Of a DNA stretch of 64,000 nucleotides, positions 51,700 through 60,784 are shown piece by piece. The notes beneath the pieces are model-generated. The model did not search any database. It saw nothing but the letters and a program-made list of their open reading frames with translations, and was not told where the DNA came from. The position numbers were made by a program, and so were the translations under genes. The stretch spans positions 84,300-148,299 of the forward strand of contig CANGYH010000007.1 of NCBI GenBank assembly GCA_947458545.1, read 5' to 3'. Source of the DNA: Cytophagaceae bacterium (GTDB lineage Bacteria; Bacteroidota; Bacteroidia; Cytophagales; Flexibacteraceae). Each line of letters starts with the position of its first letter. Position 1 is the stretch's first letter.

Positions 51700-54204
51700 G
51701 TGGCTGCCCGATACCGCCGCCTGTGGCGCGCCCTGGCTTTGTTGCTGCTGTTGGCGGCGGCCATACCCCTGCTGCTGGCAGGCCTGGCTGTCTGGCAGAA
51801 AGACCACATCATTGCCTGGGTGGTGGCCCGCTGCAACGAGCGCCTGCAAACACCTGTGCGGGTAGATAGAATAGACCTGACCATATGGCAAACCTTTCCG
51901 ATGGTGGCCGTGCAAATGGACTCTGTCATCGTGCAAGAGTCTTTGCCGGGGCATGCGCGCAGGCTGGCGGCGCTGGGGCACGTGCGGCTGGGCTTCTCTC
52001 CGCTAGACCTGCTCCGGGGGCGCTACCGGGTAGCGTACCTGGCCATCTCGGGCGGATACGTCCAGATGCGCCACCTGCCCGACGGCACCCCCAACTACGA
52101 CATCCTCAAGCCAGACTCTACCCACACCCGCGAGGCCGGCCAGCCGACGGCCTTCGCCCTGCGGCGCATCCGGCTAGACAGCCTGCGCTACCGCTTTGCC
52201 GACGAAGGCTCCGCGCGCACCCTGGTGGCCCTACGCCTGCCACACGCCGATGCCTCGCTACAAACAGAGGGGCTTTACACCACCACCAGCCTGCAAACCA
52301 AGGGTGCCGAACTGACGCGCCTGGTAGCTGTCGGAAACCGCCTGGCCGATGCCCTGCCTATCGGCATCAACAGCACGATGGTGGTTGCTGCGGGGCAGCA
52401 GATAACCTTCAGGCCCGGCAAGGTGCGGTTGGGCACGGCAGACTTTGCCCTGCAAGGGCAAGTGGGCCTGGGCCAGCAGGCGGGTACCTACAATTTTAAG
52501 ATACAAAACGAGGGGAGTACCCTCGCGGCTCTCACGGTACTGCTGCCGGCTAAGGCCCGCCAGGCACTGGAGGGCTACAAAACGCAAGGGCAGGTGTTCT
52601 TCAAAGCCGGAGTAGAGGCCCGGCAGGCTGGCAGTACCTTTCCGCGCATAGAGGCCAGCTTCGGGGCGCGGCAGGCACGCTTTCAGTATGCAGATTACCA
52701 CCTGGCCATGACGGGCGTCGCCCTGCGCGGAGACTTTACCCTGCCCGAAGGCAATAGCCTGGCCGAGGGCCACCTGCGCCTGCACCAGGCCTCGGGGCAG
52801 GTAGGGGGCCATGCCTTCAGCGGGCGTTTAGACCTTGTCAATCTGGATAAGCCTCGCATAGCGGGCCATGCCAAGGCCCGGCTTCCGCTGGCCTTCTTTG
52901 CCCCCCAACTGCAGCAGGCAGGCATTGCCGAGCCCAGCGGGCAAATGGATGTGGACATAACCTTTGCCACCGGCGCCAGTGGACGCTCGAAGGCCGAAGG
53001 CGCCGTTGCCTTGGATGGCCTGGGCTTTGTAGCCGGCCAGCGTAAACTCCGCTTTGCAGGCTGGCAAGGCAAGCTGGCCCTAGAAGGCGAGGTGCTGACG
53101 GCCGAGGCCCTGCACGGCACGATTGGCCGGTCTGACCTGGCTCTGGAGGGTCGCCTAGAGAACCTGCTCGGCTACCTGAGCGGCACCCGGCCAGCCCTCG
53201 GCCTAGAGGTCAGCCTGCAAAGCCAGTACCTAGACCTAGACGAGCTGCTGGCCGCCCAACCCCAGGCCACAGCCCCCAAGGCCACCACCAACGGCACCGA
53301 GCAAGACTACCGCTTTGTGATAGCCCCAGGCCTCCGGCTAAGCGCCAGCTGCCAGGTAGGCAGGCTGCGCTTTCGGCGCTTCTCTCCGAGGACAATCCGC
53401 GGGCATATAAGCGTGCAAAACCAGCGGCTAGCCCTAGACGACGTCCGCTTTTACGAGACCGGTGGCCTCTTTCAAGTAACAGCTTCCTTAGATGCCGCAC
53501 CCGAGCAAATGCAGGTGCAAAGCCAGTTTGCCATAGAGGGTGCCCGCATGGACAGCCTTTTTTACTGTATGGAAGATTTTGGCCAACAGACCCTGCGCCA
53601 CAACCAAATCCAGGGCAAGCTCTCAACCAAAGGCACCGTATCCTTCGGGATGACACACCGGCTAGATGTGCAGCCCGCCACCGTAGTGGCTGCAGCAGAA
53701 ATTAAACTAGCCGAAGGCGCCCTGCTCTACTTTGAGCCCGCCCAAGCCCTAGGCCGGTTTATGGACAAAGAAGAGCTCAAATACCTGCGCTTCTCTGAGC
53801 TGAAAAACACGCTCACCATCCAAAACCAGGTCGTAACCATCCCAGAGATGGATATCCGCTCCAACATCTTGCGCTGCTACGTGCATGGCACCCACACCTT
53901 CGGCCAGGCCATGGACTACCACCTGCGCATCCCCACCCAATACCTGCGCCGTTCTAGCCTAGAGGCATCGGCCGCCTCGCGCGGCGGTAATTTATTTGTG
54001 GCCATGCGCGGCACCCCGGGCCATATTAAAGTCAGCTACGACCTGCCCGCCCTAAAAGACAAGCTGCGCGACGACGTACGCGAAGAAAAGCAGAATTTTA
54101 TAAACCTCTTCAAACGCAAACCCAAAAACGAAACACCACCTCAACCAGAAGACCCATCTGAAGGCGAAAAACCCGCCGAAGACAAATTCCTAGACCTGGA
54201 TTAA
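51700..54204 (+). CDS. AsmA-family envelope protein
   Basis: An 834-residue protein with one N-terminal membrane helix (LALLLLLAAAIPLLLAGLAV) followed by the AsmA opening WVVARCNERLQTPVRVDRID, then repeated beta-rich segments and a C-terminal AsmA_2-like part (LRHNQIQGKLSTKGTVSFGM; MDYHLRIPTQYLRRSSLEA). AsmA-like proteins form long periplasmic beta-bridges linked to lipid transfer between membranes. The tail is basic then acidic and disordered (KNETPPQPEDPSEGEKPAED). The start is uncertain: GTG 51700 is used, and TTG 51661 would add 13 residues. Confidence 0.85.
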   Translation: MAARYRRLWRALALLLLLAAAIPLLLAGLAVWQKDHIIAWVVARCNERLQTPVRVDRIDLTIWQTFPMVAVQMDSVIVQESLPGHARRLAALGHVRLGFSPLDLLRGRYRVAYLAISGGYVQMRHLPDGTPNYDILKPDSTHTREAGQPTAFALRRIRLDSLRYRFADEGSARTLVALRLPHADASLQTEGLYTTTSLQTKGAELTRLVAVGNRLADALPIGINSTMVVAAGQQITFRPGKVRLGTADFALQGQVGLGQQAGTYNFKIQNEGSTLAALTVLLPAKARQALEGYKTQGQVFFKAGVEARQAGSTFPRIEASFGARQARFQYADYHLAMTGVALRGDFTLPEGNSLAEGHLRLHQASGQVGGHAFSGRLDLVNLDKPRIAGHAKARLPLAFFAPQLQQAGIAEPSGQMDVDITFATGASGRSKAEGAVALDGLGFVAGQRKLRFAGWQGKLALEGEVLTAEALHGTIGRSDLALEGRLENLLGYLSGTRPALGLEVSLQSQYLDLDELLAAQPQATAPKATTNGTEQDYRFVIAPGLRLSASCQVGRLRFRRFSPRTIRGHISVQNQRLALDDVRFYETGGLFQVTASLDAAPEQMQVQSQFAIEGARMDSLFYCMEDFGQQTLRHNQIQGKLSTKGTVSFGMTHRLDVQPATVVAAAEIKLAEGALLYFEPAQALGRFMDKEELKYLRFSELKNTLTIQNQVVTIPEMDIRSNILRCYVHGTHTFGQAMDYHLRIPTQYLRRSSLEASAASRGGNLFVAMRGTPGHIKVSYDLPALKDKLRDDVREEKQNFINLFKRKPKNETPPQPEDPSEGEKPAEDKFLDLD

Positions 54205-54218
54205 GTATTACCATCAGC

Positions 54219-54254
54219 AATTTTTAATTCTTAATTCTTAATTTTTAATTCAAA
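54219..54254. repeat. AT-only intergenic repeat (TTAATTTTTAATT type), second copy
   Basis: AATTTTTAATTCTTAATTCT and onward, immediately before the dtd ATG (54257). It is the inverse of the run at 10409-10437. Confidence 0.6.
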
Positions 54255-54256
54255 AT

Positions 54257-54697
54257 ATGCGTTGCGTCATCCAGCGGGTAAGCGAGGCTAAAGTGACCGT
54301 GGCCAGCCAGGTCGTTGGGCAGATTGGCCCAGGCCTGCTGGCCCTGGTTTGTGTAGAAGACGGCGACACGCAGGCCAAGGCCGACCAGCTCTGCCACAAG
54401 CTGCAAGGGCTACGCATCTTCTCTGATGCAGAGGGTAAGATGAACCTAGACGTACGCCAGGTAGGCGGCAGCCTGCTGCTGGTGAGCCAGTTTACTTTGG
54501 CAGGCCGGTTAGAGAAGGGCTTCCGACCCAGCTTTGTGTCGGCTGCGCGGCCCGAGGCTGCCGAGCCCTTGTTTGACTACTGCGTTAACCGGCTGCGGCA
54601 CCACTATGCCCTCCCCGTAGAGACGGGCCGCTTCCGCACCCAAATGGAGGTAGCCCTGGTTAACGACGGCCCCGTAACCTTGGTGCTTGAGTTTTAA
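54257..54697 (+). CDS. dtd: D-aminoacyl-tRNA deacylase
   Basis: A 146-residue homodimeric enzyme that hydrolyses D-amino acids from tRNA. It starts MRCVIQRVSEAKVTVASQVV. LLLVSQFTLAGRLEKGFRPSF contains the catalytic SQxT motif, and MEVALVNDGPVTLVLEF carries the cis-Gly-Pro motif (NxGPVT; here NDGPVT). The family's usual SQFTLYADTKKGxRPSF is slightly changed but the key residues are intact. The AT-rich repeat ends 2 bases before the start codon, leaving almost no room for a standard promoter. Confidence 0.95.
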   Translation: MRCVIQRVSEAKVTVASQVVGQIGPGLLALVCVEDGDTQAKADQLCHKLQGLRIFSDAEGKMNLDVRQVGGSLLLVSQFTLAGRLEKGFRPSFVSAARPEAAEPLFDYCVNRLRHHYALPVETGRFRTQMEVALVNDGPVTLVLEF

Positions 54698-54745
54698 TAC
54701 GGCTGCCTCCACTGGCAAGGGCATCCTCTAACATCCAGAAACGCC

Positions 54746-55927
54746 ATGCCCCCCAGCATCTTTGGCCCCGGGCTTGCCTCTTACAGAAAACCCAAGCCTG
54801 CCCAAGCTCTGCCGCGCACAATCTCTTACTTTCTGGGTTTAGATGCCTTGCGGTTTTTTGCCGCTTACCTGGTGGTGCTCCACCATGCCGAGCAGATCAG
54901 GCGCAAGGCTGGGCTGGCCCATCTTAAAGACTACAGCCTCTTCAACAACGGGGGGTTGGCCGTTAGCTTCTTTTTTGTACTGTCGGGCTTTCTGATAACC
55001 TACCTGCTGCTGCGCGAGCAGGCGCAGACGGGACGTATCCATATAAAAGCTTTTTATATGCGCCGGGTGCTGCGCATCTGGCCACTGTATTACCTGCTGG
55101 TGCTGCTGGGGCTGGTGGTGGTGCCTGCCCTCGGCCAGATGGGCCTTGTGGCCTATAGCCTGCCCTTTGCCGCTGGCGAGGTGTGGTATTACTACGTCTT
55201 CTTTGCGCCGTTTCTGGTCAACCTGCTCTACCCGGCCACGTTTCTAGACCCGCTCTGGAGCATCGGCGTAGAGGAGCTTTTTTACCTTTTCTGGGCGCCG
55301 TTGGTGCGCCTCTTCGGGGGGTGGCTGCCGCAGATGTGCCTGGCCGTGGTTGCGACAAAGGTGGCGTGGTTGCTGGCAGCCCCGCCGGGGTTCTGGCTAG
55401 AGCTGGCCCGCAGCCTGCAGTTCGAGGCCATGGCCATCGGGGCCCTGGCAGCCTGGTGGCTATACCACCGCGAGGTGCCGCTGGCGCAGTTGTATGTTTT
55501 CAGGCCGGCCGGGCAGATGCTGCTGATGGCCCTGGTGCTGGCGCGCATCGGCCTGCATGGTTGGCTGGTGGGCAACAGTAGCGCTTATGCCGCATTTGCG
55601 GCTAATGCCTGGGGGCAGCCCCTGGTGCTGTCTGCCCTGTTTGCCTGGCTGATTTTGAACGTGAGCGCCAACCCGGCCACGCTTATGCCCTTGCGCAATG
55701 GGGTACTGGCCTACCTGGGCCGCATCAGCTACGGCATCTATATGTATCATATGCTGGTGGTGTTTGTGCTGGTGCAGGTGGGCAAAAAGTACCTGGCCGC
55801 ATTGCCTGCCGGGGTAGGCTCCATAGTGTTTTATGCCGTGGCCAGCGCGGGGGTGGTGGGCGTGGCGGCCCTCAGCAAGCGCGTGTTAGAGGATCCAATT
55901 TTGCGCTTGCGCAAGTACTGGGCTTAG
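54746..55927 (+). CDS. Acyltransferase family 3 membrane protein
   Basis: A 393-residue integral membrane protein. LGLDALRFFAAYLVVLHHAE holds the LRgxA.l.VxxxH first-helix motif, GGLAVSFFFVLSGFLITYLL the second-helix motif, then RRVLRIWPLYYLLVLLGLVV and LWSIGVEELFYLFWAP (WSLxxExxFY), which is the complete OafA-type pattern. It is expected to O-acetylate LPS, capsule or another glycan. It is the third member of this family in the window; none of the three are adjacent to one another. Confidence 0.93.
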   Translation: MPPSIFGPGLASYRKPKPAQALPRTISYFLGLDALRFFAAYLVVLHHAEQIRRKAGLAHLKDYSLFNNGGLAVSFFFVLSGFLITYLLLREQAQTGRIHIKAFYMRRVLRIWPLYYLLVLLGLVVVPALGQMGLVAYSLPFAAGEVWYYYVFFAPFLVNLLYPATFLDPLWSIGVEELFYLFWAPLVRLFGGWLPQMCLAVVATKVAWLLAAPPGFWLELARSLQFEAMAIGALAAWWLYHREVPLAQLYVFRPAGQMLLMALVLARIGLHGWLVGNSSAYAAFAANAWGQPLVLSALFAWLILNVSANPATLMPLRNGVLAYLGRISYGIYMYHMLVVFVLVQVGKKYLAALPAGVGSIVFYAVASAGVVGVAALSKRVLEDPILRLRKYWA

Positions 55928-55937
55928 GGGCTGCCCA

Positions 55938-55971
55938 TAAAAAAAGCCCTGCCGCACAAGGTGGGCAGGGC
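55938..55971 (-). terminator. Intrinsic terminator of the gene at 55998
   Basis: Hairpin GCCCTGCC/GGCAGGGC with a TTTTTTT tail on the minus strand. Confidence 0.8.
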
Positions 55972-55997
55972 CTGGTTTGTGGCCTTGCGCGGCAGGC

Positions 55998-56396
55998 TTA
56001 CATCTTGCCCGCCTTGCGGGCTTCTTTCTGCTCTTGGCGGATTTTCTGCCACTGGGCATACTTGTCTGCCCCAATTACGCCCTCGATGGCCTTGTCGGCC
56101 TCTTGGCGGATCTGGCGGGCACCGCCTTTCATGTTGCCGCTGGCCTTCAGCTCGTCCATACGCTGAAACTGGCTCAGCAAGATGGCCTCTACCTGCTCTG
56201 CCTGGGCACCTGTCAGGCTCAGAGACGTGGCCATACGCTGGGCCGTGTTTTTGGCGCGGGTGGCGGCATCTTTTACCACGGGCGCAGCCTGGGCCTTTTG
56301 AGCCTCTTGGGCTATGGCAGTGGGTGCGCTCTGGGCCTGCGCCGCAGAGAAAGAGAAAACAAAGGCCGCAAGGGCCGATACAAACAAACGCGTCAT
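55998..56396 (-). CDS. Small secreted helical protein (CpxP/DUF4890-like)
   Basis: A 132-residue exported protein with signal peptide LFVSALAAFVFSFSAAQAQ. The mature part is entirely helical and charged: MATSLSLTGAQAEQVEAILL, then a DELKASGNM turn and DKYAQWQKIRQEQKEARKAG. The LsLtxxQxxkvxxIlxxxxxxmxxl...Lt.eQ..kw.k pattern is that of small Bacteroidota periplasmic proteins of the Spy/CpxP-like or DUF4890 kind. A stress-related chaperone-like role is possible but unproven. Confidence 0.75.
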   Translation of the reverse strand: MTRLFVSALAAFVFSFSAAQAQSAPTAIAQEAQKAQAAPVVKDAATRAKNTAQRMATSLSLTGAQAEQVEAILLSQFQRMDELKASGNMKGGARQIRQEADKAIEGVIGADKYAQWQKIRQEQKEARKAGKM

Positions 56397-56593
56397 GGCG
56401 AGGTGGAAGGTCTAAGGGTGTTAAAAGACGTATGGAGGTGGCAGGCGCTCACCTGGGATTGACACCGGTGGTTGCCTGCTGTTGGCCGCAATTAGATGCG
56501 CAAAATAGCGCCTGGGTTTAATCTATACCTTAAGCTTGCGGCAGGAAAACACAAAACAACCCGGCCAGGTACAAGGTCTATCCGTAGGTAGCC

Positions 56594-56601
56594 TATCTTC
56601 G
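56594..56601 (+). promoter_or_regulatory. TATCTTCG -7 box of the sugar-dehydrogenase gene
   Basis: One mismatch to TAnnTTTG, 32 bases upstream of ATG 56634. The rest of the 56397-56593 gap shows nothing recognisable. Confidence 0.4.
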
Positions 56602-56633
56602 TTGTGTACACACTTGTCTAAACCTCCGTTAGT

Positions 56634-58082
56634 ATGCGATTACAATTTAAGTGCTTGGTGCACCTGTGCCTTTGTATAATGGCCTTGGCACTGGGCCATA
56701 CAGCCAAAGCCCAGTTTTTGGTAGCTCAAGAGGTTACCATCCAGGCCAACCGCTTCACTGCGCCGATAGAAATGTGTGCCGTGCCGGGCCGCCCGGGCAA
56801 GGTGTTCGTGGCCTACCAACCGGGTTGGGTACGTTTGTTAGACCTGGACTCAGCCCAGCGCCGGGCGCAGATCGTGCTCAGCCTCCGCAGCCTGACGCGG
56901 CAATCGGGCGAGCTGGGCCTGCTGGGGATGGCCTTCCACCCCCGGTATCCGCGCGTCAATAAGCTGTATGTCTATTTTACAGACAACGTATCCCGCGGCA
57001 ACCTGTCGGTTTATGCCAGTTTTAATGTGGATACCACAACGCTGCGGGTAGACTCTGCCAGCAGGCGCGAGTTTTTGACCTTTGCCCAGCCATTTGCCAA
57101 CCACAACGGCGGTAAGATCTGCTTCGGGCCCGATGGTATGTTCTACATCGGCTCTGGCGATGGCGGCTCGGCCAACGATCCGCAAAACAACGCCCAGAAC
57201 CGCAACAACCTGCTGGGTAAAATCTTGCGCATAGACGTGGACAACCAAGACCCCGGCCGTGGTTACCGCATCCCGCCAGACAACCCTTTCTTCGACTCGA
57301 CCAACATCCGTAAAGAGATTTATGCCCTGGGCCTGCGCAACCCCTGGAAGATGAGCTGGGACTTTGAGACCCGCCGCCTCTGGGTTGGCGATGTGGGCCA
57401 GACCTCCTTTGAGGAGATTGATACCATCAGGGCCGGGGGCAACTATGGGTGGAAGTGGCGCGAGGGCGACCGCTGCGTTCGCTCGCCAGAGTGCCTTAAC
57501 CCTCGCTTTCTGCGCCCCGTATGGACCTACCCGCGTACGCTTGGGGTATCCGTTACCGGAGGCCAAGTGTACCGGGGCACGCAGATTCCGTGGCTGGTGG
57601 GCGAGTACTTATATGGCGACTATGGCACGGGCCGCATCTGGGGGCTGAGCCAGGGTACAGATACTGTGTTGGTTAACAGGCAATTGCTGGCACCTACGCA
57701 GTTCAACGTCTCTGCCTTTGCCGAAGACCACCGCCGCGAGCTGTACGTGCTCCGCTACAACACCGGCGGCATCTTTAAACTGGTGGCAGACCCTACCGCC
57801 AGCCAAAGTGCGGCCATGCCCGGCCTTACGCTTGCCACCGCGCCCAACCCGGCAGACAAAGAGGCCAGCCTGCTGCTGACGCTGCCAAAGGCCGCCGTGG
57901 TAACCCTTGCGGTATTGGGTTTGGATGGCACTGTGCAGTACCGCCTGCCTGTTAGCGGGCATTTGGCGGCAGGTCAGCACAAGATTGCCCTGCCCACCGG
58001 CCAATGGCCTGCGGGCATGTATCTGGTGCAGGCTACGGTTGGCACGGCTACGGTAGGCAAGCGCCTGGTTGTGGCCCACTAA
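56634..58082 (+). CDS. Secreted PQQ-dependent sugar dehydrogenase-like (GSDH/HHIP) beta-propeller with T9SS tail
   Basis: A 482-residue exported protein with signal peptide LVHLCLCIMALALGHTAKA. The six-bladed propeller is of the soluble glucose dehydrogenase type: SGELGLLGMAFHPRYP, FANHNGGKICFGPDGMFYIGSGDGG (conserved His and GDGG), GLRNPWKMSWDFETRRLWVG and DVGQTSFEEIDTIRAGGNYG. These match family cofactor and calcium-site regions. The C-terminal 75 residues (TLATAPNPADKEASLLLTLP to LVQATVGTATVGKRLV) form a T9SS type A sorting domain. It may oxidise sugars at the cell surface, but cofactor use is inferred. It overlaps the next convergent gene by 4 bases. Confidence 0.9.
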   Translation: MRLQFKCLVHLCLCIMALALGHTAKAQFLVAQEVTIQANRFTAPIEMCAVPGRPGKVFVAYQPGWVRLLDLDSAQRRAQIVLSLRSLTRQSGELGLLGMAFHPRYPRVNKLYVYFTDNVSRGNLSVYASFNVDTTTLRVDSASRREFLTFAQPFANHNGGKICFGPDGMFYIGSGDGGSANDPQNNAQNRNNLLGKILRIDVDNQDPGRGYRIPPDNPFFDSTNIRKEIYALGLRNPWKMSWDFETRRLWVGDVGQTSFEEIDTIRAGGNYGWKWREGDRCVRSPECLNPRFLRPVWTYPRTLGVSVTGGQVYRGTQIPWLVGEYLYGDYGTGRIWGLSQGTDTVLVNRQLLAPTQFNVSAFAEDHRRELYVLRYNTGGIFKLVADPTASQSAAMPGLTLATAPNPADKEASLLLTLPKAAVVTLAVLGLDGTVQYRLPVSGHLAAGQHKIALPTGQWPAGMYLVQATVGTATVGKRLVVAH

Positions 58083-58987
58083 ATGCCCAGGCGCACGGCG
58101 TAATAATCTTCTGCCATGGCGCCGAACATAGAGAAAAACTGGCGGGTGCCGCCCAGGCTTCCGCCTTCAAAATCGAGCGTGCTGGCTGTGCCGGCGCGCT
58201 CTTTTATTTCTTGCCAGAGCAGATGGGCGGTGGCGCCGGTAGCCAGGCCTGCCTCTGTGGCTGCGCCTGCCAGGTAAATGGTGCGGGGGCCATAGTCTAC
58301 AAACACGGCGGCCGCCACAACGGCCTGCCCCTGGCACGCAAGCCTGCCCCGAAGGCTGAAAGGTGCCCCGGGCACAACGGGCAGCCTACCCCATGCATAG
58401 CTGTACCAGCGCGTCCACCCAGGCAGGCGTGGGGCCAACCACTGTTGGATATAGGCAAAGGCCGTAAGCGCAGAAGGAGCATCTGCAAGGTGCAGCCCGG
58501 CGGCCTCTGCCTGGCGCAGCTTTTGCCGTATGCTTTTGCCCAGCCCTGCCTCTAGGGCGGTGGCCGTCTGGCTTAGGTCTAGCACCAGGTTTTGCCTGGG
58601 GCTTACCCGCCCCCCCAGGGCCCGGGCCACGGCAGCATCCGTAACGGCCAGATCTGCCCGCAGGTAATGCCTGCGCAGGTAGGCCCCAGCCTCTGCCGCA
58701 AAGTTTAAGACGGGGGCGCCGGGCCTGGCCAGCAGGTCTAGCCGCTGTGTAAAGGGGGGCAGGTGCACATACGGCAGCAGCCCGGCCTTGTGGCCTACCA
58801 CCAGCGGCAGCACAGCGGCATAGCCACCATCCTCGCCAGGCCAGGCCAGCGCCCCCCAACGCCCGTTGGCTACCGCACGCAGCCAGGCAGCATGGCCATA
58901 GGGCAGAGGCGGTGCTGCGGCCTCTAGGCAGGCCTGGTAGGCGGCGGCGTCTAGGGCTGGCTGGGGCAGGTATCGTAGGCCTGGCAT
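58079..58987 (-). CDS. GNAT/FemAB-like acyltransferase
   Basis: A 302-residue cytoplasmic protein. SIRQKLRQAEAAGLHLADAP in the middle and LACQGQAVVAAAVFVDYGPR, TIYLAGAATEAGLATGATAH, LLWQEIKERAGTASTLDFEG and GSLGGTRQFFSMFGA at the end form the FemAB/GNAT CoA- or tRNA-linked acyltransferase pattern (LDFEGS, then the F.k.fGa segment). The acceptor is unknown; envelope or peptidoglycan modification is typical of the family. ATG 58987 lies 29 bases after the stop of the upstream gene, so the two are probably co-transcribed. Confidence 0.8.
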   Translation of the reverse strand: MPGLRYLPQPALDAAAYQACLEAAAPPLPYGHAAWLRAVANGRWGALAWPGEDGGYAAVLPLVVGHKAGLLPYVHLPPFTQRLDLLARPGAPVLNFAAEAGAYLRRHYLRADLAVTDAAVARALGGRVSPRQNLVLDLSQTATALEAGLGKSIRQKLRQAEAAGLHLADAPSALTAFAYIQQWLAPRLPGWTRWYSYAWGRLPVVPGAPFSLRGRLACQGQAVVAAAVFVDYGPRTIYLAGAATEAGLATGATAHLLWQEIKERAGTASTLDFEGGSLGGTRQFFSMFGAMAEDYYAVRLGI

Positions 58988-59016
58988 CGGTGGGCCAAAG
59001 CTAGGCAGGGCGGGGC

Positions 59017-60564
59017 CTAGGGCTGTAGTTCTTCGCCATACATAAAGAGCCAGCCGGGCACCTCGGCACCGGTGCCGCCCCAGGGCAACCATACCTTGCC
59101 TGCCGAGCTATAGCCCTTGGCAGGGTAGGGCAGCGTACCCGGCTCGGTACGCTGGTAAACGCGCCGGTACAGCGGGCTGCGGTAGTGGCGGTTGGCCAGG
59201 GCCAAGATGTAGTCCCAGGTGGCGTATCGTGTGCCGAAGCGGTCGTCGGGGCTATCGTTGTAGTTGTCTATGCGGGTGTCCGGGGCCACTTGGCCGTGGT
59301 AGATGGGGTTTTGCCCCCGCAGGTTGTCCACATACCTGTCTAATACGGTGCGCAGGCTTTTGGGTGGCGCACCCGCGGGCACCACGGTGTTGAAGGCGCC
59401 CTGCCGGGTGCTAAAGGTGTAGAGGCTGTTGTCGCCTACCCGGCTAAGCAAGTCTGCCGAGCGGATGTAGCTCTGCAGGCAGAGGGCACCATACCACATA
59501 GCGCCGGTGCTGGGGTTGCCATAGTTTCCGTTGCGCTCATACTCGCCGTAGGTGCCGTCTGCAAAAACAGAGAACATGATCCACTCTTGCTGGTAGCGTT
59601 TGGCCTCTCGCACCAGGTAGTCGTCGCCTGCCAGCAGGCCTGCCAGCAACACAAAGGCCATACGCTCGGCCGTGCGGTTGTTGTAGTCTTGGGCCAGGCG
59701 CGGTATGGCATTGCCCAGCCGGCCCTCGGCGTTTACGTGCGTGTAAACCCGGGTGCCATAAGCGGGCGGATTCTTGCTGCCCGGCTCGGCGTAGATGGGG
59801 TCTGGCCTAAGGCCGCGCGCACCGCCCGGCGCAGCCGTGTAAAGGCGCAAGCTATAGTCGCCCCGGGCCCGGTTCGGAAACCGCCCCTCTAGCCGTTGCT
59901 GGGCCCGGCGGGCAAAGTACGAGGCCGACCCGCGCAGATACTGCACCACCTCTGCCCGCTCTGCCTGGGCCAGCAGCGGCAGCACATAGTCGTAGGCCAG
60001 GGCCAGCCGGCTGAGCCAGACGCACTCTTTGGTGCCGCTCTCGTAGTTGGGTTTTTTTTGCCCACCCGGCATGGGCCAGTTTGCCGTGCGCAGGCCGTTG
60101 CGGCCCGGCCCAGGCACCATGCGCACCTGGCGCAGCAGCACCTCTTTGGCCAGGCGGCCAGCCAGGGTGTCGCCTTCTACCAAGTAGCAAAAAGCCGCCG
60201 CCTGCAGCTTGATGCCTTGCCAGACGGGGTACTGGTCTAGCGAGTCTATGGTGCTGCTGTAACCCGTCCACAGGTCTAATTGCTGCCCATCGGTATTGCC
60301 CGAGTCGTAGGGGCTGCGGACAAACTCATCGCGGAATTGCAGTATGCGCTGCCAGTCGCCAGGGGTATTCGCCCCGGCATCTCCTCGGCGAAGGTAGGGG
60401 CCGGTTTGAGCCCGTTGCTGCCAAAGCCGCACCTCTGCCTCAGATACCGTCAGGCGGCCTTGGTAGCCAGGTTGGCGGGGCAGCGGCTGGGCCTCTGCAG
60501 ATATGGAGACTGTAGTTAGCCAGATACCTATCATGCCCAGGCTCCGTATCCATGTTGCGCTCAT
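59017..60564 (-). CDS. Secreted alginate-lyase-like (alpha/alpha-toroid) protein
   Basis: A 515-residue exported protein with signal peptide SLGMIGIWLTTVSISAEA. The helical body (YPVWQGIKLQAAAFCYLVEG, KECVWLSRLALAYDYVLPLL, AQDYNNRTAERMAFVLLAGL, DGTYGEYERNGNYGNPSTGA) has the layout of the alginate-lyase/chondroitinase AC toroid (PL-like, PF05426 relatives). RNGNYG and NNRT segments are where catalytic Asn/His/Tyr residues usually lie, but no diagnostic lyase tetrad is certain. It probably acts on an acidic polysaccharide in the periplasm or outside. No CAZyme cluster or SusCD pair is adjacent. Confidence 0.6.
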   Translation of the reverse strand: MSATWIRSLGMIGIWLTTVSISAEAQPLPRQPGYQGRLTVSEAEVRLWQQRAQTGPYLRRGDAGANTPGDWQRILQFRDEFVRSPYDSGNTDGQQLDLWTGYSSTIDSLDQYPVWQGIKLQAAAFCYLVEGDTLAGRLAKEVLLRQVRMVPGPGRNGLRTANWPMPGGQKKPNYESGTKECVWLSRLALAYDYVLPLLAQAERAEVVQYLRGSASYFARRAQQRLEGRFPNRARGDYSLRLYTAAPGGARGLRPDPIYAEPGSKNPPAYGTRVYTHVNAEGRLGNAIPRLAQDYNNRTAERMAFVLLAGLLAGDDYLVREAKRYQQEWIMFSVFADGTYGEYERNGNYGNPSTGAMWYGALCLQSYIRSADLLSRVGDNSLYTFSTRQGAFNTVVPAGAPPKSLRTVLDRYVDNLRGQNPIYHGQVAPDTRIDNYNDSPDDRFGTRYATWDYILALANRHYRSPLYRRVYQRTEPGTLPYPAKGYSSAGKVWLPWGGTGAEVPGWLFMYGEELQP

Positions 60565-60784
60565 GTGTGCAAGCTAAGATGTAGCGGCAGAAAATGAGCC
60601 TGCTAGGACGGGTCTGGCGTCGCTTAGGACAGGTCTGGCGCCCTGTCCTACAGGGGTTTATATGCTCTATGCTGCCCTGGGCCCTCCGTTTGAGCGGTCT
60701 TGAGACCGCGGGGGCCTTGCGGGGGTGGGTCCCGGTCAGAGACCGGGACCAGGGGCCAGCACTTCTCAACTTCTCAACCTTTTA
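60565..60784. repeat. Intergenic gap with palindromic repeats
   Basis: Contains short direct repeats GGTCTGGCG (twice, about 60609-60639) and GGACAGG/CCTGTCC, then the twin palindrome at 60694-60750. No gene is seen. Confidence 0.6.
60694..60750 (-). repeat. Twin palindrome, GCGG/GGTCCCGG type (inverted copy of 22934-22990)
   Basis: GCGGTC/GACCGC palindrome (loop TTGA), 18-base spacer, then GGTCCCGGTC/GACCGGGACC. On the minus strand the spacer is CACCCCCGCAAGGCCCC, against CACCCACGGAAGGCCCC at 22958. The loop sequences differ. Confidence 0.85.

Noticed and set aside
54746..55927. Acyltransferases as part of a polysaccharide biosynthesis cluster
   Set aside because: The three acyltransferase-3 genes (33090, 38820, 54746) are far apart and none is next to glycan assembly genes apart from isolated GTs.
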